The notes under the pieces were generated by a model. It had not been told where the DNA came from and made no database searches. It saw only the letters and a list, made by a program, of their open reading frames with translations. From Akebia trifoliata (taxonomy: Eukaryota; Streptophyta; Magnoliopsida; Ranunculales; Lardizabalaceae): 64,000 nt of DNA. The stretch spans positions 9,352,893 through 9,416,892 of the forward strand of contig CM030709.1 in the NCBI GenBank assembly GCA_017979445.1, read 5' to 3'. The position numbers were made by a program, and so were the translations under genes. Below, in pieces: positions 1-10,799 of this stretch (its first letter is position 1; every line of letters begins with the position of its first letter).

Positions 1-240
1 TGGCATCTCTATCAATTCCCATGTATTATTCCTTTCTATAGTCTCAATTTCTTTATTCATGGCCTTCTTCCATTTGTCACTTTTCACAACTTCCTCATAA
101 GTAATGGGATCAAACTCGGCAAATAAAACTAAATGAGCCATACCTTCCTCCTTGGAGAGACCGTCTCCACTCACATAGCCTCTCATCCAAGCTGGTTGTC
201 TTCTAATTCGTCATTCTATGGTAGTCGTGTCTGTCTGGTC
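1..240 (-). pseudogene. copia reverse transcriptase, N-terminal start only
   Basis: Minus-strand translation just below the integrase segment gives the linker typical of copia Pol (RRQPAWMRGYVSG) followed by KWKKAMNKEIETIERNNTWE, the classic beginning of the copia RT domain (RVT_2). It is cut by the window edge. A stop codon at 241-243 separates it from the integrase segment, and the reading frame needed here is offset from it, so this part is non-functional in this copy. Confidence 0.85.
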
Positions 241-243
241 ATT

Positions 244-1425
244 CTAATCAGATTCCTCGCTTTCTAGTGCTGTCTCATCAGTCTCAGTCTCAGTCTCATC
301 ATTCCCTGGATCTTTGTCTTCATTCATTTCCCACTCAAGATCAGCCATGATTGTTTCTTGGTGATTGTCACCCCAGTCCCATGCTTTATCTTCTTCAAAA
401 ATAACATCACGACTTATCACTATCTTCTTAGAAGCTGGATCAAATAAACGATAAGCCTTGGATTCCTCGTTGACTCCAAGTAAGATACACTTCATACTCT
501 TTTCATCGAGTTTAATCCTTTTGCTGTCAAGAACATGCACGTGTGCCAAACACCCAAAAACTCGGAAGTGCTCCACTGATGGTTTAGATCCACTCCAAGC
601 TTCTTCTGGCGTCATGTTTCTCACTGCTAGAGTTGGACTTCTGTTGAGTACATGAATGGTCCAATTGACTGCTGCTGGCCAGAAAGTTCGTGGAATTTTC
701 TTCTCTATAAGCATGCTTCGAACCATGTTCATAATAGTTTGATTCTTCCTCTCCGCAACACCATTTTGTTGGGGAGTGTAGGCCGTTGTCAACTGCCTTT
801 GAATTTCATTCATATTGCAAAAATCTGTGAACTCGAGTGAAGTGAATTCACCCCCACGATCTGTACGCAAGCTCCTTATGCTTGAACTGATTTCCTTTTC
901 AACCTTAGCCTTAAAATTTTTGAAAGCACAAAGGGCTTCTGACTTCTCAACCAAGTAGTACACCCATGTTTTCTTACTATAATCGTCAATAAAAGTAATG
1001 AGATACCTTTTGTTGCTGTTAGAAATCGAATTAATAGGCCCACATATGTCTGCATGCACAAGTTGAAGAGTCTGAAATGCCCTCCATGTACTCTTCTTCG
1101 GAAATGGATCTCGTTGTTGCTTTCCCACTAAACACTCTTCACAAACTTTTGTATGTGCTTGGAACTTGGGTAAGCCCTTCACCATATTCTTTTGTTGAAG
1201 GATTTTTAGACCGCTCCAACTCAAATGTCCATATCTACGATGTCATAGTTGAGGTTGATCATCTACAACAGTGTTGAAACATTTCTGTCCTTGTGATTGT
1301 GTGCGAGCCAGTAAGATAAACATTTGATTTGCTGCCATTGTGGTCTCCCAGATCAGCCCTCTCTTTAGATGATAAATTCTGCACTTGCCATTTTTGATAA
1401 GAAAAATAAGACCCTTCGCTTGCAA
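244..1425 (-). pseudogene. copia GAG-pre-integrase and integrase core, with internal stop
   Basis: The segment begins with the end of the protease/pre-integrase linker and continues into HRRYGHLSWSGL and CEECLVGKQQRDPF, the zinc-binding pre-integrase region. The integrase core (rve) follows, with ADICGPI, FIDDYSKKTWVYYL, RTDRGGEFTS and TPQQNGVAERKNQTI, which carry the D, D and E catalytic residues. It ends in the chromovirus-free C-terminal region LFDPASKKIVISRDVIFEED typical of copia. A TGA at 1240-1242 replaces the Trp expected before HRRYGH and another stop lies at 1423-1425. The integrase core itself (about 250 residues) is uninterrupted. The copia family is certain; the lineage is not resolved. 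Confidence 0.93.
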
Positions 1426-2538
1426 TTATCCAATGCTCAATAAATTATTCTTTAAATCCGACACATAGAATACTCCAGTGATGACCTGCATTATTTCATT
1501 GACTTCCATACAAACATTTCCCTTTCCTAGCACAGCCAAGCTTGAATTGTTCCCCAACTTCACAGATTTCCTGAAGGTGTCATCCAAATCTGTGAACATC
1601 TCCTTCTTGCCACACATGTGATTGTTGTATCCCGAGTCCAGGAACCATAATTCTTCTCTGTCGACCCCTTCGATATCCACGTAAGCCATCAACAACATTT
1701 CTTCACTGATTTCTGCGTAGAAACATTTTGAATCATTCCCCTTCTTAGCACATTCCCACTGAAAATGCCCAAGTTCGTGACAGTTGTAACATTCGAGGGT
1801 AGACTTATTAGGTTCATTTCTGCCCCTTCCGCGTCCTCTTCCTTTGAAACTATTGCGTCCACCTCCACCTCGTCCGCCTTGTTGGACATCATAAGAGACC
1901 TTTAGAGCTTGCTCATCCACTGTGTGTCTTCCCATCCTTTGCTCATGTACCAACAAGCTGCTTTGTAGTTCATCGATGGACAAGATATAGAGATCATTTG
2001 ACTATTCAATGGAGCATACCACATAGTCATATTTAGAAGTCATTGATCTCAGAATCTTTTCGATGACCACCACATCTGCCATCTTTTTCCCATGAATCCT
2101 CATCTTGTTGGCTATGGTGAGAGTTCGTGCAAAGTACTCATTCACTGATTCCCCTTCCTTCATATGCAGAATTTCGAACTCTTTGCGAAGAGCTTGTAAC
2201 TGTGCACATTTGACGCGTGTTGTGCCTTGGTGCTTCTGTTTCAAGGAGTCCCAGATGTCTTTTGCGGTATCTTTCTTCAATATTATCTCCAGGATTGATC
2301 AATCAATGGCTTGAAATAAATAATTCTTAGTCTTCAAATCCTTTAGGCTTTGATCATCAATGGTCTTTTTCTGTTCATCTATGTGATTACTCTTGTCTGC
2401 TACTACAGGAATCCCAGTCTCCACCAAGTTCCAATATTCTTTGGAACACAAGAAATTCTCCATGAGCATGCTTCAATGATCATAGTGTCCATCAAACCTC
2501 GAAATTGCAAGTTACACAAAGCTACTTTCAGTCGTCAT
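1426..2538 (-). pseudogene. copia Gag (UBN2 type), zinc knuckle and aspartic protease, with internal stops
   Basis: The likely start is the ATG at 2536-2538, from which a gag N-terminus with the RFDGHYDH and LMENFLCSKEYW motifs reads through. The UBN2-type core follows (KDIWDSLKQKHQG, EYFARTLTIANKMRIHG), then an RGRGRGR-rich basic stretch, the CCHC knuckle CYNCHELGHFQWECAKK, and the protease active site WFLDSGYNNHMCG (D-S-G). In-frame stops lie at 2512-2514, 2473-2475, about 2296-2298 and just above 1983. There is no frameshift: the pieces are all in register. Several of the stops sit where the family has Gln, Arg or Trp. Confidence 0.9.
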
Positions 2539-2580
2539 GACGTTGTTGTTGAATGATGAAACTAGCTTCATGCAGGCCCT

Positions 2581-2600
2581 GTAACCTGGCTCTGATACCA
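2581..2600 (-). other. primer-binding site, tRNA-iMet, of the copia element
   Basis: On the minus strand this reads TGGTATCAGAGCCAGG, complementary to the 3' end of initiator methionine tRNA, the usual primer of copia elements. It is 2 bp from the LTR end, as expected. Confidence 0.93.
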
Positions 2601-2602
2601 GA

Positions 2603-2849
2603 TGTTGAAAACCTTTACTTGAGTACTCTAATGCTGAGAGAATCTTATTGACTCAAAGAACAAATAAGGCATTAAATAGCCTTACAGAAAAAATTGAATG
2701 TTGAAAATAAATAACCCACGTTTTACAATCCTAGCAACGTGCTACAGACTAAATCAGAAATAAATCAAATAACTTATCCTTAAAGAGTAGGTCTTATTAA
2801 CAACAACTAAAACAGCCCTACAAACTAGGAAATCTTAACAACTTCAACA
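2603..2849 (-). repeat. 5' LTR of the copia element
   Basis: The 247-bp segment starts TGTTGAA and ends TTCAACA on the plus strand, a short terminal inverted repeat with the canonical TG...CA ends. It directly abuts the primer-binding site. The partner LTR lies outside the window. Confidence 0.88.
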
Positions 2850-2855
2850 ATATTG

Positions 2856-3170
2856 GGGTGTGAAATAAATTCAAAAAATCATGTGTCTTATAATGAGGAG
2901 GGTTCCTTCAAAATTTGAAGCGAGTTTCCCGTTTCAAAGGTGGATTCCTACAGTTTTGCTCGAGTCCAGTTGCATCAAAATTTTGAAGGAAACTCCTTGT
3001 TACAAGATACCTAGCATTTTGTATTTTTTTCTTGCCCCTATATTTTTGTCAATATTTGGAATATCTCCTCAAAAAATGCCACTTGTAATTCAGAGGAGAG
3101 GGTTTTATTGAAATTTTAAAACAAGATGGTCCCTTCGAAGTTTTTTACATTTTGCCAAGGGCATTGATAG
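2856..3170. repeat. foldback repeat related to those at 12.3-12.8 kb
   Basis: The block GTGTGAAATAAATTCAAAA is followed by a GAGGAGGGTTCCTTCAAAATTT-like segment and, 70 bp on, by its inverted complement (AAATTTTGAAGGAAACTCC). A second inverted pair follows near 3080-3150. The same modules recur at 12313-12812 and, more weakly, at about 50600-50700. It lies directly beside the copia LTR, so the retrotransposon may have inserted next to or into it. No coding capacity was seen. Confidence 0.65.
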
Positions 3171-4160
3171 TAAATGAATTGGCCAGAGCAAATAAGTAAT
3201 TTTTTTTATTTTTTTTAGATTTATTCATTTTTTAATATTTATAACAACAACAAAGATTGTCATATACATAATTTTGCAATTATTTCTTTTTTAATAAAAT
3301 AATAATATTGTTTTATATTACATTTGCTATTTATTTAATATTCAATCGAAGAGAATAAAGGTAAATTCATCAAATTGTCTGTAAAACAATCATACATCTA
3401 ATCAATTAATAATTGCTATAGTAAAAAAAAATTATATTTATGGAATTGGATATATGCCCCTTTCATACATATTACCTGGCTGATTCAGTAATTTAGGCAA
3501 AATACATTATTGTTTTTATTATATTCTCCTTTTGAACATTTGATCCTGGCCAAATAATTAGGTGTTGGTGATGTATAGTTCTCAAATTACTTTTAAATTA
3601 TTGATATAAGTAAATGAAACTTTTATTTCAAAAAATTTATTTTCTTTAAGTTTTATTTTAGACAGATATTCTGAATAGTTTTTCAAAAAGAAAACATTGT
3701 AGGCTATCATTATGAGTTTTGACTCTAAGTATAGGGTTATTCCTTTTATTTCCAAGCCCTACAATTTTTTTCATTTCTCTTCCATCTCTAATAATCCCCC
3801 CTCCCCTCCTCAAATAAATAAAAATCCATGGTTGAGTCTTCTTCTTGCATCATGTTACCAAATGCATATTTAGCCAAATCACTTACTAAGATCTCTAATT
3901 TGGTATGATAGGCAATTATTCTTGGTCAAGTACATACAAATGTAGAAGTTCTACAAGATGATCTTTTATCTTTTTAGAATAAGGGTTGAGATCAAAAGGA
4001 GCCTCACCTTGCATTTTAAGAAATAAAGAAATTCAATCGTACATAGAAACAATGATGATCTCTCCAATCATAAACACAAGGAAGCAAATAATCGTGGCTC
4101 ATTAGATTATATTGGATCATGTTATGTGCGTCAAATATGGATGTTATTAATTTGCAAACT
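3171..4160. other. AT-rich intergenic DNA, nothing recognised
   Basis: Low-complexity A/T runs and short ORFs only. I see no domain, RNA gene or clear element ends here. Confidence 0.6.
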
Positions 4161-4162
4161 AA

Positions 4163-4300
4163 GAGCACACATTATGATGCATGAAATATACCTCCAAAAT
4201 TTTATTTTACTGCCTAAAATGCCCTAAAAAATTTTACTACCAAAAATATCCTCAAATGCTTATTTCTAAGGTGTTCTAAATGCACATTAACATTTGTGAT
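4163..4300. mobile_element. small hairpin MITE, copy 1 (second copy at 50790-50930)
   Basis: The left arm (ATTATGATGCATGAAATATACCTCC) and the right arm (AAGGTGTTCTAAATGCACATTAACATTTGTG) are approximate reverse complements flanking an AT-rich centre that includes CCAAAATTTTATTTTACT. The same arrangement and centre occur at 50790-50930, supporting a dispersed non-autonomous element of about 135 bp. Superfamily unknown. Confidence 0.55.
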
Positions 4301-4959
4301 AATTGCATATAATGATGAATGGTTTTCTTAATTTATTCTCATAGTGTTATATTAATTTCATTATTTAAGGATTAATTGACTAATTTTGTGGTTGTAGGTT
4401 TGAGAGATTCAAAGTGGAAAAAATAAGTTAAAGATGAATTTTTGGATGCATTAAAATGTCAAAGGGAGGAAAAAATAATTTTGGAGAAAAACAAAAGCTA
4501 AAGAAAGAAGAAAAAAATATAAAAAGATATTATCTTCCTAATTTGTAGTACCAACCAATTTCTCTCTCCTTCCTATTTGATCTCCTTTTCTTTTTCTCAA
4601 AGTTTTCTCTCTCCTCCATCTTATTCCATATCTCTTCTCTAATCTCTCAATCTCACCCAACCTTTATTTAATCTCATCTCCATCAAAAACCCTAATCTTC
4701 AACTATTTTTATCTTAAAAAATATATATTGGCATCTTCAATGATTATAATTCAAAAATTCTTTTGCACCTATTTCTTTCAAATCTCTTAAAAAAAAAAAA
4801 AAAATTCAACTCTATCAAAGAAATTAATAATCAAGAACGAAAAAATAAATGATTGAAAATAAACTCAAAGTGAAAAAGAAATTGAGTTGTACTCACATTC
4901 TCCCAACTTTCTTTTTAATTTTTTTTATTTGTTTTAATCAATAAACCGAATGTTAAATT
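4301..4959. other. AT-rich intergenic DNA with a pyrimidine-rich tract, nothing recognised
   Basis: A TC-rich stretch (about 4555-4700) could be a transcript leader, but no coding exon follows it. Nothing else was identified. Confidence 0.5.
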
Positions 4960-5255
4960 TTAAGGCATTAGTAGGAATAAGGCCTTTAACATCGATTTAT
5001 AACCAATTTTATTGTCATTTAACGTCGTCTCTAATGTCAGTTAAAAAATCAACGTTAAATCGATTGACATTTTACATGCAGGGTTATAATGTTGGTTTAT
5101 AATTGACGTTATATTTTTGGAATAATGTCGATTTTTTATATTCGATCGTCAAAGGTAAGTTAGTAATAATAAATATTGTAAATAGTGATTATTATATAAT
5201 GTCGTTTTTTTATAAAATCGACGTTATATCTAGGTTATTTTTTCTCTAGGCAGTG
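4960..5255. repeat. CACTA subterminal hairpin repeats, left cluster
   Basis: About five imperfect copies of a palindromic motif (TATAATGTCGATTTT with ATCGACGTTATA) occur in this stretch. Such short hairpin repeats are typical of the subterminal regions of CACTA (En/Spm) transposons. The sequence ends at 5251-5255 with CAGTG preceded by TTTTTTCTCTAGG, which resembles a CACTA right terminus. If real, this cluster is the right end of one fragment rather than the left end of the element carrying the transposase at 5425-6374; the boundary is unresolved. Confidence 0.65.
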
Positions 5256-5424
5256 TTCTATACTAATAGAAACAATATTTAACCTGCTCCAACCTGTAGA
5301 AATAGAAACATGCATACAACTTGCAGAAACAAAAACATGTATATATGCAGCTTGCACTATGCTATACCAACACCACAAAAAGACATGCATAAATTGAAAC
5401 CTATAAAATTATATTTATTAGTTT

Positions 5425-6374
5425 CTAACATTCAAAGGTTCTTAATCGAAGGTTTCTTGATTCTAAAGCAAACTCTGGCCACTTATAGTCTATTAACTGC
5501 CATGATGAAGAGTCAACTAGGTGACGTAGTTTACCATTATTTACTCTTTGATGATCATGCCATTTCACCTTATTCATTATCTATTCAAACATAAACAATT
5601 TCCTAAATCTTGAGATAATTAGAAAATACCATATAACTTTTATAGGTACACCTTTATTTATTTGGATCATTTCGCTTTAACTTCATCTTGACATTGCACA
5701 AGTAGGACATGCCTCGATAGTATTGTATTTATTTTTATATAATACGCAATCATTAGGACATGCATGTATTTTCGCGTATTCATTTCCAATATTTTCAATG
5801 TATCATTGTCTTGATGAATTTATACAAGTATCTCATTAAGGTTCAGGAGCATATCTCCTAATAATTTCAACAATTCTAAATAAAAAAATTCCAACCAACC
5901 GTTTCTTACATTCAAGTTCAACAATTTCACCAATACCGATAATTTTATAAATTTTGAGCAACTCAGATATAACAATTTTTCAGCATCTTCAAATAATTCT
6001 CGAAACTTATCAAGATTATTTGTAAATTAATCGTATGCTGCCTCAATCATCTCAACTGTGTCATCAACATCTTCATGGGCCACATTTTGAGCATCTGACT
6101 CGCAAGTGAATTGTTGTACATTTACACTTGTTGATGTCCTTTAGAAATTTTTTCTTTATGAAAAACACATGTATGATATGTTAGATATATCCAATTACTA
6201 AACAAATGAGCTATTATCTCTTTCAACATATGTTTTTTGAAGTTACCACATTTTATATGGGCGTCGTACTGACTTAGGGTCACTAGCAATATTTGCTACA
6301 AATTCTATAAATTGTTCGACCCCTTCATCATATTCTACTGATAATCTATTTTTAGACATCTAAGATTTATCCAT
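5425..6374 (-). pseudogene. CACTA transposase (TNPD/tnp2-like), decayed
   Basis: From the ATG at 6372-6374 the minus strand encodes a transposase-associated domain (PF13963-type), with SKNRLSVEYDEGVEQFIEF and SDPKSV. A stop replaces the Trp expected near residue 5 and a frameshift follows the domain. Further on, in other frames, come pieces of the Transposase_21 (tnp2) region: KFIKLSVLVKLLNLNVRNGW, HACPNDCVLYKNKYNTIEAC, then GKLRHLVDSSSWQLIDYKWP and FALESRNLRLRTF near 5425-5600. Homology stops at about 5425, so the catalytic C-terminal part is missing. Family assignment is firm because the segments occur in the correct order. The copy is dead, with multiple stops and frameshifts. Confidence 0.88.
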
Positions 6375-8124
6375 CTGTAATATTCATTAAACATTCTAAC
6401 TTTAAACACATGTCATAACATATTAAGTTGGATGACACATAATACCTATTTTGGTTACTAAGTAGTTCTACCTAACCTATTCGAGAATTTGATATGCATT
6501 GTCCATTTGGAGTCTGTGCTTTGTCCGAAATTAAGTTGTATCTCTACGCACCCCTCATATATACATATATTTTATGTTGATTACTATGTCATATAACTAT
6601 CGAAAGATAGTTAATATACACGAAAAATAGTATATACAACGAGGATTTCGGAGACATTGATGGATTATGAACAAATAGCACATAAATCCACATAGACTAA
6701 ATCAATTCTCGAATTGTTCAAAAAGACAATTTAAGAATTATATTTTGACTTACAAATAATACATGAACATGTGAATGACTATGCATAAGATAGATGTGAG
6801 ACAATCATAATCCTTGAATAGATTGATTTAACTAATCATTCTAAGGAAACTAGGTAAATTTGATGATGTCGGTTCAAAATAACCGACATCATAAAAATAT
6901 ATCTCAAGGAGTGTAAAAAACTATCATAAAATACATAAAACCTATAAAAAAATCTCTTTCATACATAAGTATTAGAAAATAATCAAATATTTTGTGCACA
7001 CTCACTAACTAATAAATGTAATTAATAATTTGTATTAAGTATTGAGTTGTGGTAAGGGGATCACATGTGATACCACAAGGTCATTTTCTAAGCGTCAAAC
7101 TTCAAAGATTGTTCTTAACATTGGATTATGTTTCTAATTTCAAATGATCACGCATATAATTAAATTAATTCTACTAATAAAATTAATCTCTTTTATTAAT
7201 ATGAAGTTTACGTATCTCTTGATTTGCAAGTAATTATCCTTAATAGAATAAATAAGAAACTTTGATCCTTAGTCTTTACTTCTAGATTCACAAATATTAA
7301 TCTTTAATAGAAATAATAAGCATTCTTCGATCCATACAACATGACAAAAACTATAGTATTATAATACATTCCATCAATTATATATTTTTTCAAAAAATTA
7401 AAAAAATAACTCTGAATCAATTAATTTTTTCAAGAAATTTACCTTCCAAAGAAAGAATAAGAGATCTCCAAGAATATAATAGTCAAACTAAAACATTCAA
7501 TTCACTTCCTTCACAAATCGATTGAATACCCTACATTTGACAAAGAGAAGTCATGAGTATAAGGTGAAGATCAACCAAGGTTTCATATCCTTTTTTTCTT
7601 TATTTTTCTACTTCTTTTGCTATCATACATTCAATAATTTCATTAATTCATATATATAGAAAAAAAAACACAACCTTATCAAGGATTTACATTTTTTTTA
7701 TTATATAGAAGATGACGAAAAAACTAAATTTCAATTTGTCTCAAAGGTTCTGTCAATTTGTACATTTCATTAAATACATGGCATCCCATTTTTTGAATGA
7801 ACAAAGAAACAATAAAAAATAATGGCTCTTCATTGTAAATGATATACCTGTTTCACAAATCGAGTTCGAATTCAACTTCAACTTCAAATTCTAAAAAGGA
7901 CGTCAAAATTAGAGAGATTGAGGGCTAGGACTTCTAGGGAGATGGAGAAGACAAAAAAGAGACGAATTCAATGAGAAGGTTTTGAGAGAAATTGAGAAAA
8001 AGAATAAGAGTGATTATATTGATAAAAAAGAACTTGAGAGAGAAAAAAATTTTTAGAGAATAGTAGAGTTTGAATAGAGAATAGAAAAGCAAAAGTGATA
8101 GAATGAAGAAGAAATCCCTAATTT
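6375..8124 (-). other. CACTA internal region upstream of the transposase remnant
   Basis: No coding segment could be placed here. On the minus strand the part at about 7900-8110 is pyrimidine-rich, like the leader and first introns of CACTA transposase genes. The region is flanked by the transposase remnant and the subterminal repeats at 8125-8640 and is therefore inferred to belong to the same element. Confidence 0.45.
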
Positions 8125-8640
8125 TAAAACGTTTATAAAATTGATTTTAATGAAAATCGACGTTATAATTAAAAATAAAATATTACAGAAAATACCATCA
8201 CTTGTATAACCTTGATTTTACTACAAACCAACATTATAATTAAAAATAAAAAAATTTGAAAATGCCATTATATAATGTCGGTTTTACTAAATACCGAGTT
8301 TATAATTAAAAATAAAATATTACAAAAATGTCATCACTTATATAATGTCAGTTTTACTAAAAATTGATGATATAATTTAAAAAATCAAAAATGCCATCAC
8401 TTATATAATGCTAGTTTTACTAAAAGTCGACGTTATACCTAAAAAAATATTACAAAAATACCATCACTTATATAATGTCGATTTTACTAAAAAACTGGCA
8501 TTATAATAAAAATAAAATATTACTAAAATGCCATCACTTATATAACGTTTGTTGTACTAAAAATAGACGTTATAATTAAAAATCAAAATATTATTGAATA
8601 TATAACGTCGGTTGTTTTACAAATGGATGTTATAAAGCGA
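8125..8640. repeat. CACTA subterminal hairpin repeats, right cluster (about 8 units)
   Basis: About eight tandem units with a period near 65-75 bp. Each contains a short palindrome, TATAATGTCGRTTTTACTA paired with CGACGTTATA, followed by a spacer resembling AATTAAAAATAAAATATTAC and AAAATGCCATCACT. This is the architecture of a CACTA 5' subterminal region, where transposase subunits bind. A further single unit lies at about 9080-9115. A candidate TAGTG terminus is at 9153-9157 but no matching partner end was found. Confidence 0.75.
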
Positions 8641-9779
8641 TTTTTTTTTTTTTTGGTATTTTTCTTTCTTGGCTAGATGTTTCCAGATCGATTTCTCCAT
8701 GGAATTTCACAAAAACTTTTATTACTTACCTTTGCTTTCTTGGCTACACATTGATTACTTCTACCAGTATTGTTATCATTTTCCTTAACAAAAAGAGTAT
8801 CAATCTTTAAAGTCTAAACACATCATTCCACCTAAAATTTACAGTCACTATGAAGAGTACAATCCAACAAAAAAAAAGTCAAAACTTTCTCCCTTCCATG
8901 CCAATACACCAAGGTATTTTCTTTTCTTCGTCATAGTCTCCAAACATACACCAAGGTGGTTGATCAATGAATTAAGTATGTGAACAAAATCTTTTAAATA
9001 ATTGACTATCATGTCGATTTTGGAAAAATAGCCCTCATAAACCTTTTGGAGTTCACGCGAAAAATCGTGAAAATTACACCTTTATAATGTCATTTTACTT
9101 GAAATCTGACATTAAAGATTAAAATGTGAGTGTCTCCTATTTTGCTCGATTTAGTAGTGAGATGATCGACTAAAAGCTTTTTAAGGTGAGAAAGAAAGCC
9201 ACATATTGTATTTAGATTTTTTTTATTGATAGATTAATGTTTTAATTTTCTTGAATTCATTATGTCATTGTTTGATTTGATTTTAGATCTAACTAATTTA
9301 CTTATAAAATTCTTTGACCTAATGTGTATTCCGATTACATTAGATGCTTGGAATTCCCTGTAGTAAATTAATGCATAAAATTGATTAATAATAATAATTG
9401 ATAAAATTTTTATTTTTATGAAAAACCTAATCAGTGTGAATCTCAATTTTAGATTTTTCGATTAAATCGAATTTTTATTTGAATTTAATTGAGTGATTAA
9501 ATTCAATATTCTTTTATAATTTGTGGTGGATCTTGAATCCATTACACTTTTCCCAATTTAATTTTAATTTTTCTTTTTATTTGATTAAATTTAGTTTCCA
9601 ATATTTAAATTTTTGAATTATAAATTTCAGAATTTTAATTTTTCTTTAGATTTTATAATCCATAATTTTGATTACACTTTAATTCATGTGGATCGACCTT
9701 GGACTCCCGAGTATTTTATTACTTCACCACATGACTTGCGCTTGGAGTTTTGAATCTACAATATTTAAGTTGTAGTAAT
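8641..9779. other. AT-rich DNA between the CACTA repeats and an LTR-like remnant
   Basis: One isolated CACTA-type repeat unit lies near 9080-9115. The rest is AT-rich with many short direct repeats (TTTAATT, AATTTTAATTTTTC). No gene is supported. Confidence 0.5.
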
Positions 9780-10060
9780 GTGCCCTTAGGACACATGTTA
9801 ACAAAACCCATTAAGTATTATTCTTTTAGATTTTGCAAGAGACAATGCAAAGGAGTGTACAAAGGTTTAAGGATTTGGTTTGGGATTAAAACTTGAGTGT
9901 TTTTCTTGTACTATTCTCTTTAGATTCTCATAGAGAAGAAGATAGGATTTGCCCACCATGGACGTAGGCAATGTTGCCGAACGATGTAAATCTTAGTATT
10001 TTTTTTTTCTTTACTTTCTTTGCTATTTTCTGTATGATCATGTTGAACAAGGTGTCTCTA
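9780..10060 (+). mobile_element. probable LTR remnant (R/U5 region)
   Basis: The stretch ends with ATTTGCCCACCATGGACG, TAGGCAATGTTGCCGAACGA and TGTAAATC, followed by a T-run. A sequence of this kind (GGACGTAGG, a GCC hairpin, GAACCACGTAAA) is common at the 3' end of plant LTRs. Neither LTR end nor a primer-binding site could be fixed, so this is a fragment. Confidence 0.4.
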
Positions 10061-10269
10061 AAATTGCAACATCAGTTTATAATGCTTTTAGAAACATATT
10101 ATCACATGGGAGTATTTTGATACTTACAATAATTTTGAGAAAGTGCTGAGACGAAATATAATAAATTCATTGTAGATAAATTGATACACCCTTGACCCTA
10201 TCAAAAAAATGTTATTTTTATTTGCTAAGCAACCAAGAGGATCTTGAATTAAAAATGAAAAAAAAAAAG

Positions 10270-10790
10270 ATACAATATGTTAGGGGGCATCCGCTAGATT
10301 ACATAATACGAAGGCCCTAAAACCCCAACAAATCTCCAACATAAGCTCTTTTTTATGCGCTCGCCATCTCCTTGATTGAGAAGATCACCTAACAACTTCT
10401 TGTACTAGATGCATGCATGAGTAACTATTGCATTTGTAACTTTATTATCCTCTCTAAACACATGTTGAATGGTCCAAAGTAGAATTTAATTTTTAAATAA
10501 TCCAAACAAACCTTCCCCCATTCATTAACCACCCATGGGTATTGACGCCACGGCCCTTTCAACGATCTAACAAAGAAGATGGAATCAGATTCTATTGCCA
10601 GTCAGATTAGACTTTTTAATGAACTTAGACACATTATTAGAAACAACTCCAAAGAATAAACGACAAGGCCATTACATATAACCATACTCATACCTAGCAA
10701 AATCAAATGTCACCAGCTAATCCCGGGTTGGCTGGATTTGATCCATCCACATTGAATATGCCTAACTTAATGAATTTCCAAGGTTCGCAA
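10270..10790 (-). pseudogene. LINE-type retrotransposon, C-terminal RNase H remnant
   Basis: Minus-strand translation of 10710-10780 gives FNVDGSNPANPGLAGD, the start of a plant non-LTR RNase H domain (family form: W-I-K-x-N-x-D-G-S-x-x-x-N-P-G-x-A-G). Downstream, other frames give fragments compatible with the end of such an ORF2, among them IKEMASA and CPLTY near 10290-10360. There are many stops and frameshifts. The opening motif is convincing; the rest is weak. Confidence 0.6.
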
Positions 10791-10799
10791 AATTGTTCT

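Larger units (their letters stand above)
1..2849 (-). mobile_element. Ty1/copia LTR retrotransposon, 5' half, decayed, cut by window edge
   Basis: Read on the minus strand, the order is LTR (2603-2849), tRNA-Met primer-binding site, gag, CCHC knuckle, protease, GAG-pre-integrase, integrase and the first residues of reverse transcriptase at the window edge. This order (integrase before RT) defines the copia superfamily. All coding segments lie in one frame relative to the ATG at 2536-2538 but are interrupted by about seven in-frame stop codons, so no full polyprotein can be made. The 3' part and second LTR are outside the window, so neither the target-site duplication nor the age can be judged. 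Confidence 0.95.

Noticed and set aside
5310..5594. 94-aa plus-strand ORF
   Set aside because: It lies largely antisense to the CACTA transposase remnant, whose minus-strand homology is clear.
8125..8640. CRISPR-like regular array
   Set aside because: The repeats are imperfect hairpins with similar, non-unique spacers in a plant genome; they are CACTA subterminal repeats.
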